From UBA10107 sp964572885 (GTDB lineage: Archaea; Nanobdellota; Nanobdellia; Woesearchaeales; UBA10107), in contig CAZNFC010000036.1 of NCBI GenBank assembly GCA_964572885.1, forward strand, positions 1 through 7,663: DNA of 7,663 nt, written 5' to 3'. The translations under genes and the position numbers were made by a program. The notes beneath the pieces were generated by a model. The model searched no databases. It was not told the origin of the DNA and saw only the letters and a program-made list of their open reading frames with translations. Shown piece by piece: positions 1 to 5,216 of this stretch (position 1 is the stretch's first letter; the number at the start of each line of letters is the position of its first letter).

Positions 1-2
1 AT

Positions 3-155
3 GACAAGAAATTAAAGAAAATATATGACGACTACAAATCAGGAAAGATGCTCACGGGAGAATTGAAAAAAATCACAATTGAGAAGATAAACGTTTTCCT
101 CAAGCAGCACCAAAAGAAAAGGCAGGAAGCTTCTTTATCCAAGTTCATAGAGTAA
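3..155 (+). CDS. trpS: Tryptophanyl-tRNA synthetase, C-terminal end (partial)
   Basis: The reading frame is open from the window edge and ends at TAA 153-155, giving the last 50 residues of a protein that starts outside the window. The visible part contains SGKMLTGELKK followed by an amphipathic helix with LKQHQKKR. This closely resembles the C-terminal tail of archaeal/eukaryotic-type TrpRS (the human enzyme has a matching SG-MLTGELKK segment followed by EHQARR). The enzyme charges tRNA-Trp with tryptophan in the cytoplasm. The catalytic HIGH- and KMSKS-like motifs lie outside the window, so the call rests only on the tail. The next gene follows on the same strand after 33 bases but has its own weak TATA-like box. 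Confidence 0.8.
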   Translation, partial: DKKLKKIYDDYKSGKMLTGELKKITIEKINVFLKQHQKKRQEASLSKFIE

Positions 156-157
156 AG

Positions 158-165
158 TTTAAAAA
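158..165 (+). promoter_or_regulatory. Weak TATA-like box for the 66-residue gene
   Basis: TTTAAAAA directly after the trpS stop has its first T 31 bases before the ATG at 189. The other TATA boxes in this window have the same spacing (30-31), which would place transcription start at or next to the ATG (leaderless). The match to TTTATATA is imperfect, so this is the weakest of the promoter calls; read-through from trpS is the alternative. Confidence 0.4.
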
Positions 166-188
166 CACAAAATCAAATAACGCTTAAT

Positions 189-389
189 ATGTACGAACAC
201 ACGACATTTGCGCCATTGCCTGGAAGCTTCATGGCAATAAGCATCGTAGGATTTATCGTTACTGCATTATACTCAGAAACATTAGGGCTGTCATGGACAT
301 TTACTTTGGGATTATTCTTTCTTATAACGTTCATTGCATCATTCTTGTCCCTGCATTACGGGCCAATACCTGACAAAGGAAGATTCTAA
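189..389 (+). CDS. Small two-helix membrane protein, function unknown
   Basis: This 66-residue protein is not one I can name. It has a short polar N-terminus (MYEHTTFAPLPG), two hydrophobic segments at about residues 13-31 and 36-55 that should cross the membrane as a hairpin, and a polar C-terminal tail ending HYGPIPDKGRF. There is no Shine-Dalgarno sequence; a TATA-like element at 158-165 fits a leaderless start at ATG 189. Met15 (ATG 231) is a possible later start but would cut into the first helix. The stop overlaps the stop of the opposing HerA-like gene by four bases, so the two genes converge with no spacer and their transcripts would be antisense at the ends. Even hydrophobic pattern, ordered tail and tight packing argue for a real gene. 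Confidence 0.72.
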   Translation: MYEHTTFAPLPGSFMAISIVGFIVTALYSETLGLSWTFTLGLFFLITFIASFLSLHYGPIPDKGRF

Positions 390-1705
390 AGAAATCCTTT
401 TTTCTCCTCTTTGATTGCGTTAGGAGCTCCGCCGCCGTGCCATGTCAATCTTGGTCTTACTTTTATCGGATACATTCTCTCATTTGTATCGTCAAATACG
501 ATAGCTGAACCTTTATCTCCTGGTAGATCATCTAATTGCTGGACCAGTCCTTCTCTCATATAACTCTGCATCAAAGTTCCAAGAGAATCAACATCAATCT
601 TTGCAGTTATCCTGTGAGCAATCACAATATCTGCCTGTGTCAATACATCCGAGTGTATCTTTCCAGGTTGTTGAGTAGCCAGTACAAGTGAAATTCCTGG
701 CTGTCTTCCTTCTCTCAATAAAGTAGTCAATGCATTTGTTGCAGCAGTCTTTCCTTCAGCAGGCAAGAACTCATGCGCTTCATCTATTACCAGCCAGACC
801 ATTGGGAATTCCTGAGTTTTCTTCTTATCTTCTCCGAAATAATGAATCTTAGAATGTATCTCTTCATATTCTTCAAACTTTCTTGCAATCATCCTTTCGA
901 CAAATAATTTCTGTGCAATCAATCCGATTGCCAATGATTTTACTCCCCATCCTCCTGATAATGTTGCATAAGCAGACATATCTAATACTGTAATCTGCCC
1001 TCCTTTGACTATATCTTTTATTTCTGTCCCTTTAGTGTCAAATAATCCCCATGATTTCGCATTCACGAACAAATTTGAGACAGCATCCTTTACATGAAGC
1101 AATGAACTTTTATCTTTTGATATTTCTTTCATTATATCATCAATAGAATAATTCTTTTCAAGTTCTTTCAAATTATTCACTGCTTTCTGTATCAAGACTC
1201 CCATCTCAGAATAAGGATCAACTTCAAAAGTCAAACACCAATCAACACTGTCAAGTTCATTAGGTCTTATCGAGAAAGGATAATCTGTAGGAATACCTTT
1301 TTCCTTGTATTCCTTGTAATATCCTGTCGGAGTATAAATTTTAACATCTAATCCTCTACCTTCCATACCCCATTCTCTCAGCAAAGCTTCATCTTGGTCG
1401 TTCTTGTATTTCATTGTCCAATAAATTCCCATCGTATCAAGCAAGACAACACTCATATTGCTCTTTATCTCTTCAGGAAGGTCAGAAATTCCTTCAGAGA
1501 TGACACCCATCGTATAAGATTTTCCTGATCCTCTTTTTCCGACAACCAATGAAACATGAGCTTCATTTATATCAAGATAAACATTGTTAGAAAGGGAAGT
1601 CACCTGTCCCATCTTTACATATTGTCTGCCGATAAAGACTGTTCCTTTCGTGCCTAATTTCTCTCTGGCTTTTTTTGCTCTACCTATTATGACATCAAAC
1701 GCCAT
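386..1705 (-). CDS. herA: HerA/VirD4-family (DUF87) ATPase
   Basis: This 439-residue P-loop ATPase is of the HerA-FtsK type. Visible motifs: Walker A GKRGSGKS at residues 56-63, Walker B LVIDEAHEFLP at about 305-315 (D308, E309), and LLREGRQPGISLVLATQQP at 329-347, the conserved block holding the candidate arginine finger and the sensor Gln. A short beta-rich N-terminal stretch (about 20-50: GTVFIGRQYVKMG...VYLD) looks like a reduced HAS-barrel. Archaeal HerA forms a hexameric DNA translocase that works with the nuclease NurA in end resection; other family members pump DNA or act with different partners. No nurA, mre11 or rad50 is present here and the protein is somewhat shorter than classical HerA (about 500 residues), so it may be a HerA paralogue. 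The TATA box at 1728-1735 has its first T 30 bases before ATG 1705, supporting this start and a leaderless mRNA. The family is certain; the exact role is not. Confidence 0.9.
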   Translation of the reverse strand: MAFDVIIGRAKKAREKLGTKGTVFIGRQYVKMGQVTSLSNNVYLDINEAHVSLVVGKRGSGKSYTMGVISEGISDLPEEIKSNMSVVLLDTMGIYWTMKYKNDQDEALLREWGMEGRGLDVKIYTPTGYYKEYKEKGIPTDYPFSIRPNELDSVDWCLTFEVDPYSEMGVLIQKAVNNLKELEKNYSIDDIMKEISKDKSSLLHVKDAVSNLFVNAKSWGLFDTKGTEIKDIVKGGQITVLDMSAYATLSGGWGVKSLAIGLIAQKLFVERMIARKFEEYEEIHSKIHYFGEDKKKTQEFPMVWLVIDEAHEFLPAEGKTAATNALTTLLREGRQPGISLVLATQQPGKIHSDVLTQADIVIAHRITAKIDVDSLGTLMQSYMREGLVQQLDDLPGDKGSAIVFDDTNERMYPIKVRPRLTWHGGGAPNAIKEEKKGFL

Positions 1706-1727
1706 AAAGCTTTTATCCTTAATTTTT

Positions 1728-1735
1728 ATTATAAA
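1728..1735 (-). promoter_or_regulatory. TATA box of the HerA-like gene
   Basis: Read on the minus strand this is TTTATAAT, preceded by the purine-rich GAAAGG, a reasonable BRE (TFB-binding element). The first T (1735) is 30 bases upstream of the ATG at 1705, so transcription should begin at or beside the start codon. Confidence 0.7.
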
Positions 1736-1748
1736 CCTTTCTAAAGAT

Positions 1749-1796
1749 GTGACTCAGGAGGCGTACGGCAGCCATTCTAAAAGGTCTGCCCTTCAC
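1749..1796. other. Inverted repeat between divergent promoters
   Basis: Between the two TATA boxes lies a stretch that can fold into a hairpin: GGCAG (1767-1771) pairs with CTGCC (1786-1790), extended inwards by CC/GG (1772-1773 with 1783-1784, T1785 bulged), and flanked by outer arms GTGA (1749-1752) and TCAC (1793-1796). It is richer in G+C than its surroundings. No open reading frame, tRNA pattern or convincing C/D or H/ACA box is evident. It could be an operator for a dimeric regulator of both genes or a small RNA; I cannot tell which. Confidence 0.4.
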
Positions 1797-1800
1797 AAGC

Positions 1801-1808
1801 TTTATAAA
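1801..1808 (+). promoter_or_regulatory. TATA box of the carbamoyltransferase operon
   Basis: TTTATAAA with its first T exactly 30 bases before the ATG at 1831. This places transcription start at the first codon of the operon, matching the other leaderless promoters in the window. Downstream genes in the operon have tiny gaps or overlaps, so this is their likely main promoter. Confidence 0.7.
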
Positions 1809-1830
1809 CCTCCAAAGGCAGTTTTTAATC

Positions 1831-2034
1831 ATGAATTTCGAGGAAAATAAACTCATTGAAAACCTCTCGGAAAAGGTCGGATTTGTCTTTAGTTATTTTG
1901 TTTTTACGACAGTTTTATTCTTTATATTGTCTTATACAAACAGGCTTCCACAGGGAGCTGATTATTTCTATGCGGTAAAAATTACTTTAACGATAATCAT
2001 GACTGGAATATTATTGAAATATCTGCTAAAATGA
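1831..2034 (+). CDS. Small two-helix membrane protein, first gene of the carbamoyltransferase operon
   Basis: This 67-residue protein has a charged N-terminus (about 1-15) and two hydrophobic helices at about 17-35 and 47-66, joined by the polar loop TNRLPQGADYF. It ends almost directly after the second helix. The start is supported by the TATA box at 1801-1808 (leaderless). The TGA stop overlaps the ATG of the next gene (ATGA at 2031), so translation of the two is probably coupled. I do not recognise a family from this sequence alone. Because SxtJ-type proteins are about 130-150 residues, start with hydrophobic helices, and sit beside carbamoyltransferases, I infer that this and the following gene may be the two halves of a split SxtJ-like protein. 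That is inference from layout and length, not a matched motif. Confidence 0.72.
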   Translation: MNFEENKLIENLSEKVGFVFSYFVFTTVLFFILSYTNRLPQGADYFYAVKITLTIIMTGILLKYLLK

Positions 2035-2270
2035 AAAAGGTTTTCAAGGGATTCAAGAAAGGGATGAAGGATTTCGGAGACTGCATCACGATAATAGTAA
2101 ATACAGTTCTTTTATTGATTGTGTATTTAATCGGAGTTGGAATAACTTCAATCGTTGCAAAAATAATAGGTAAAAAATTCCTGGACAAATATCCCGCAAA
2201 TGAAAAATCGTACTGGACAGACATTAATATAAAAAAGGAATCAATCGAGGATTATCACAAACAATTTTGA
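2031..2270 (+). CDS. SxtJ-like small membrane protein
   Basis: This 79-residue protein has a basic amphipathic N-terminus (KKVFKGFKKGMKDFGD), one long hydrophobic segment at about 19-45, then IIGKKFLDK and a SYW motif at residues 60-62 before a polar tail. The order of helix, glycine/lysine turn followed by an aspartate, then SYW resembles the C-terminal half of SxtJ-family proteins, which accompany O-carbamoyltransferases in bacterial operons and in the saxitoxin cluster; their biochemical role is unknown. It overlaps the previous gene by four bases (ATGA), with no Shine-Dalgarno sequence visible, and is followed after six bases by the carbamoyltransferase. It is about half the usual SxtJ length, which suggests a split protein made of this and the preceding gene. 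Membrane location is likely; family assignment is moderate. Confidence 0.7.
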   Translation: MKKVFKGFKKGMKDFGDCITIIVNTVLLLIVYLIGVGITSIVAKIIGKKFLDKYPANEKSYWTDINIKKESIEDYHKQF

Positions 2271-2272
2271 GG
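2269..2272 (+). promoter_or_regulatory. Ribosome binding site of the carbamoyltransferase
   Basis: GAGG overlaps the TGA stop of the preceding gene and sits four bases before ATG 2277. It matches the archaeal anti-Shine-Dalgarno core and fixes the start at MYILGISCFYHD, the normal N-terminus of the family. Confidence 0.5.
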
Positions 2273-2276
2273 AAAA

Positions 2277-4037
2277 ATGTACATACTTGGAATAAGCTGT
2301 TTTTATCATGACTCTGCAGCTGCATTGCTTAAGGACGGAGTCGTAGTCGCAGCTGCAGAAGAGGAAAGATTCACAAGAAAGAAGCATGATAATTCTTTGC
2401 CCGTAAATGCGGTGAATTGGTGCTTAAATAGCCAAAACATCTCAATCAAGGATGTAAAATACGTCGCATTCTATGAAAAACCTTTCCTAAAGTTTGAAAG
2501 GCTGCTTTCACAGCATCTTGATTCATTCCCTTTCAGCCTTAAGACTTTCCTAAGCTCGACTCCCGCATGGCTGAATGAAAAATTAAGAGTTCCAAAGATA
2601 ATAAAGAAAAAATTAAAGTTCAAGGGAGATATTTTCTTCATAGAACATCATCTTGCCCACGCAGCAAGTGCATTTTTAGTAAGTCCTTTTGAAAAAGCGG
2701 CAATACTTACAGTAGATGGAGTGGGAGAATGGACGACAACTGCTTATGGTTATGGCGATGGAAATAAGATAGACTTGATGAAGGAAATAAAATTCCCTAC
2801 ATCATTGGGACTTCTTTATTCTGCAATTACTGCTTATTTAGGATTCAGCGTTAATAATTCTGAATACAAAGTTATGGGTCTGGCTCCTTATGGGAATATG
2901 AGCAGGAAAACAAATTTGTATTACAATAAACTGAAGAAAGTTATGGACGTAAAAGATGACGGAAGCTACAGGTTTGATATGAGTTACTTCGTCTATCATT
3001 ACAAAGACAGGATGCCTTCAAATAAATTATGCTCTTTGCTCGGAGGACCTATAAGAAAACCTGAATCTGAATTGACTCAAAGACATAAAGATATCGCGGC
3101 AGCTGTTCAGTTAGTTTTGGAAGATGTCATGAATAAAATGCTCAATCATCTGCATAAAGTTACCAAGTGCGATAATGTCGTTCTTGCGGGAGGAGTTGCA
3201 CTGAACAGCGTCTACAACGGAAAAATACTCAGAAACACTCCATTCAAGAATATATGGATACACCCTAATGCGACAGACGGAGGAGCGAGCATAGGTGCAG
3301 CTTCTTATGTTTACAATTCGATTTTAGGACATAAAAGAAATTATGAGATGAAGAATGCCTATTTGGGCCCTGAATATTCAGATAAAGAAATAAAGAAATT
3401 TTTAGATGATAACAAAATAAGATATACGACATTCAAGAACGATCATGATTTAGTAAAAACAACTTCAGAATTGATCTTTGATAATAATGTAATCGGATGG
3501 TTCCAGGGAAGGATGGAATGGGGGCCGAGAGCATTAGGCGCAAGAAGCATTTTATCAAATGCATGCAATCCCAAGATGCAGGAAATACTCAATCTTAAAG
3601 TAAAACACAGAGAGAAATTCAGGCCATTTGCTCCTGTCGTATGCGAAGATGATGCTTTGACTTATTTTGACTGCGACAAGCCAATACCCGAGCCTACTGA
3701 TTACATGCTTATGGTCTATCCTGTAAAAGAGCAATGGAGAAAGAAGATACCTGCTGTGACTCATGTCGATGGTTCTGGCAGGTTGCAATCAGTAAGGAGA
3801 TTCCAGAATCCTTTGTATTACGATACGATAAAAGAATTCGGAAAATTATCAGGAATTCCTATCTTGATAAACACTTCATTCAATATAAGAGGAGAACCGA
3901 TTGTCTGCACCCCTTACGATGCATACAAATGCATGATGGGAACAGGAATAGATTACTTGGTCATGGGTAAATTATTGATCAAGAGAGCAGATAATCCTCA
4001 AGACATTTGGGACAGTGAGAAATATGCCAAAGACTGA
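2277..4037 (+). CDS. O-carbamoyltransferase, NodU/CmcH/TobZ family
   Basis: This full-length (586 residues) enzyme would transfer a carbamoyl group from carbamoyl phosphate, through a carbamoyl-adenylate made with ATP, to a hydroxyl on a sugar or other small molecule in the cytoplasm. The N-terminal Kae1/ASKHA-like domain starts with GISCFYHDSAAAL and AAAEEERFTRKKHD (5-38), then has HHLAHAASAF (124-133; H124 and H128 are the expected metal ligands), LTVDGVGEW (144-152), KVMGLAPYG (198-206), VVLAGGVALNSVYN (301-314) and NATDGGASIGAA (331-342; D334 the third metal ligand). The C-terminal YrdC-like domain carries GRMEWGPRALGARSIL (411-426), REKFRPFAPVV (445-455), HVDGSGRLQSV (496-506) and LINTSFNIRGEPIV (530-543). 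All key residues are present, so it should be active. The acceptor is unknown and no sugar-biosynthesis gene lies in the window. It overlaps the next gene by 14 bases. Confidence 0.96.
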   Translation: MYILGISCFYHDSAAALLKDGVVVAAAEEERFTRKKHDNSLPVNAVNWCLNSQNISIKDVKYVAFYEKPFLKFERLLSQHLDSFPFSLKTFLSSTPAWLNEKLRVPKIIKKKLKFKGDIFFIEHHLAHAASAFLVSPFEKAAILTVDGVGEWTTTAYGYGDGNKIDLMKEIKFPTSLGLLYSAITAYLGFSVNNSEYKVMGLAPYGNMSRKTNLYYNKLKKVMDVKDDGSYRFDMSYFVYHYKDRMPSNKLCSLLGGPIRKPESELTQRHKDIAAAVQLVLEDVMNKMLNHLHKVTKCDNVVLAGGVALNSVYNGKILRNTPFKNIWIHPNATDGGASIGAASYVYNSILGHKRNYEMKNAYLGPEYSDKEIKKFLDDNKIRYTTFKNDHDLVKTTSELIFDNNVIGWFQGRMEWGPRALGARSILSNACNPKMQEILNLKVKHREKFRPFAPVVCEDDALTYFDCDKPIPEPTDYMLMVYPVKEQWRKKIPAVTHVDGSGRLQSVRRFQNPLYYDTIKEFGKLSGIPILINTSFNIRGEPIVCTPYDAYKCMMGTGIDYLVMGKLLIKRADNPQDIWDSEKYAKD

Positions 4038-5010
4038 ATTTTTCAAGAATATATTACTTCTTATTTTTACTGTAGTTATTTTTCTTATTATTTTTGAGGT
4101 TGCATTAAGGATAATTAATCCATCAGTAAATGACACTCCGATTAAATATATTCCGACGAATGATATACGCAACTATGAAAACAAACCAGGAGTGACGTAT
4201 TCCTTGAATGAGGTCGCTTACAGGATAAATAATGACGGACTTAGGTCAGATACTGAATATCCGAAGATTAAAATCGTTCCAAGGATCGCTCTTATGGGAG
4301 ATTCAGTTACATTCGGAAGCAACGTTAATGTAAACGATACGTTCGGTTATCTGTTGCAAAAAGATCTTAAACAATATGAAATAATAAATTTCGGAGTTCC
4401 TGGATATGATTCCGCTGCAGAAATACAGACATTAAAAGTCAAAGCTCTTCCTTATCATCCTGATATAGTAATATTGAATTTTGTGATGAATGATATCGAG
4501 CCAAGCACGATATTGTTTAATGAAAATACAGTACCTGAAAAATGCATTTTGCCTGTAATTAATCTGGGAGTATCATGTAAGATCAAAACTATGATAACAA
4601 GTTCTCGTGCAGTCAATTTCTTTTACACAGCCTTTAAGAATATATTCTACAATAAAGTAACTGATTATTATACATTATCGTGGAGCAATGATGAGTTATA
4701 CAATTCAAATATCGCAAAGCCAATAAAAGAATTCAAATCTATTTGTGAATTAAATAAACTAAAATGCGGGGTTGTAATATTCCCGTTATTGCAGTTCAAT
4801 TCAACTTATTACAGATGGGAAGCACAGGAAAATAAAATCAAGAATGAATTGAAGTCGTTAGGTCTACCATATGTAACAATCAGAGATACATACCAGAGAT
4901 ACAACTCATCGCAAGTCGGTGGCACAAAAGATGACATCCTTCATCCAAATGCATTTGGCCACAAAGTTGCTGAACCTCAGATAGCAAAGTTTATAAGCCA
5001 AATTAGTTGA
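4024..5010 (+). CDS. Membrane-anchored SGNH/GDSL hydrolase
   Basis: This protein (328 residues from ATG 4024) has an N-terminal hydrophobic segment at about 9-31, a signal anchor that should place the rest outside the cytoplasm, followed by an SGNH fold. Block I is MGDSVTFG (91-98; nucleophile S94), block II NFGVPGY (122-128), block III NFVMND (152-157; N156) and block V DILHPNAFGH (304-313; D304 and H307 complete the triad). Block III has Met where many families have Gly (GxND). Such enzymes remove or transfer acyl groups on carbohydrates and lipids. Its place directly after the carbamoyltransferase is typical of this operon type. A GTG at 4015 could add three residues, but GTGAG at 4015-4019 looks like a Shine-Dalgarno site for ATG 4024, so I prefer the ATG. 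The start overlaps the carbamoyltransferase end, suggesting coupled translation. The substrate is unknown. Confidence 0.9.
   Translation: MPKTEFFKNILLLIFTVVIFLIIFEVALRIINPSVNDTPIKYIPTNDIRNYENKPGVTYSLNEVAYRINNDGLRSDTEYPKIKIVPRIALMGDSVTFGSNVNVNDTFGYLLQKDLKQYEIINFGVPGYDSAAEIQTLKVKALPYHPDIVILNFVMNDIEPSTILFNENTVPEKCILPVINLGVSCKIKTMITSSRAVNFFYTAFKNIFYNKVTDYYTLSWSNDELYNSNIAKPIKEFKSICELNKLKCGVVIFPLLQFNSTYYRWEAQENKIKNELKSLGLPYVTIRDTYQRYNSSQVGGTKDDILHPNAFGHKVAEPQIAKFISQIS
4990..4997 (+). promoter_or_regulatory. Possible internal TATA box for the DUF5989 gene
   Basis: TTTATAAG lies within the last codons of the SGNH hydrolase gene, with its first T 31 bases before ATG 5021. This matches the leaderless spacing seen at the other promoters. 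The DUF5989 gene has no Shine-Dalgarno sequence and is preceded by a T-run (5011-5016) that could end the upstream transcript, which makes a separate promoter plausible. Confidence 0.5.
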
Positions 5011-5020
5011 TTTTTTCTTC

Positions 5021-5179
5021 ATGGCTAATAAATCACTTTTAGGTGAATTATGGGACTTCCTTAAAGTAAGAAAGGCATGGTGGCTTGTGCCTATAATCGT
5101 AATGCTTATATTAGTCGCTTTGCTTATTATATTGAGCCAGAGCAGTGCTTTATCTCCTTTCATATATGCTTTATTCTAA
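5021..5179 (+). CDS. DUF5989 (SxtK-like) small membrane protein
   Basis: This 52-residue protein is easily missed because of its size. It reads MANKSLLGELWDFLKVRKAW, then a hydrophobic helix at about 20-39, and ends SQSSALSPFIYALF. The pattern ELWxFLKVRKxWWLxPI, helix, then Q-SSAL-PFIYxLF is the DUF5989 signature as I know it. Members are about 50 residues, have one transmembrane helix, and are encoded next to carbamoyltransferase, SxtJ and SGNH hydrolase genes; SxtK of the saxitoxin cluster appears to be of this kind. The function is unknown; a scaffold or membrane-recruitment role is only a guess. It begins ten bases after the SGNH stop and has no Shine-Dalgarno site; a TATA-like box at 4990-4997 would give a leaderless message. 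It closes the operon: the next TATA box starts eight bases after its stop. Confidence 0.88.
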   Translation: MANKSLLGELWDFLKVRKAWWLVPIIVMLILVALLIILSQSSALSPFIYALF

Positions 5180-5186
5180 GCATAAT

Positions 5187-5194
5187 TTTATATA
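5187..5194 (+). promoter_or_regulatory. TATA box of the NFACT-methyltransferase-PAP2 operon
   Basis: TTTATATA is a perfect match to the archaeal TATA consensus. Its first T is 30 bases before ATG 5217, so it predicts leaderless transcription from that codon. This decides the start of the NFACT gene and argues against the in-frame upstream ATG at 5145, which would lie before the promoter and overlap the DUF5989 gene. Confidence 0.8.
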
Positions 5195-5216
5195 TCGTTA
5201 TCTAAACTTGATATTC

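Larger units (their letters stand above)
1729..1811 (+). repeat. Pair of 10-bp direct repeats at the divergent promoters
   Basis: TTATAAACCT occurs at 1729-1738 and again at 1802-1811, 73 bases apart and in the same orientation. Each copy covers one of the two divergent TATA boxes. For the minus-strand gene the ACCT part lies on the BRE side; for the plus-strand operon it lies downstream of TATA. This may be a chance result of the near-palindromic TATA core, or a shared regulator site. Confidence 0.45.

Noticed and set aside
1741..1800. tRNA, C/D-box or H/ACA RNA in the divergent intergenic region
   Set aside because: There is no TTCRANTC T-arm, no proper RTGATGA/CTGA box pair, and only a chance-level ACA after the hairpin; kept only as an unexplained inverted repeat.
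1584..1850. Plus-strand open frame of 88 codons over the divergent promoter region
   Set aside because: It is antisense to the conserved N-terminus of the HerA-like protein, crosses both TATA boxes, and its translation shows no domain.
1997..2224. Minus-strand open frame of 75 codons
   Set aside because: It is antisense to the SxtJ-like gene, which has better context and a family-like pattern.
3555..3788. Minus-strand open frame within the carbamoyltransferase
   Set aside because: It lies opposite the highly conserved C-terminal domain of the carbamoyltransferase and has no recognisable motif.
3734..3970. Plus-strand open frame in a second frame of the carbamoyltransferase
   Set aside because: It is wholly inside a gene with clear motifs in another frame; the composition is unlike a real protein and it has no start signal.
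2277..4037. Reading the large enzyme as TsaD/Kae1 or HypF
   Set aside because: It shares the Kae1-like fold and HxxxH metal site, but the GPRALGARSIL, REKFRPFAP and NTSFNIRGEPIV blocks are specific to the NodU/CmcH carbamoyltransferases, and HypF acylphosphatase and zinc-finger domains are absent.
4906..5163. Minus-strand open frame of 85 codons
   Set aside because: It is antisense to the SGNH catalytic Asp/His block and to the DUF5989 gene, both of which are supported by motifs.
5145..5216. 24-residue N-terminal extension of the NFACT protein from ATG 5145
   Set aside because: It overlaps the DUF5989 gene and lies across the consensus TATA box at 5187-5194; the family N-terminus begins at MKELSSFDVF (ATG 5217).
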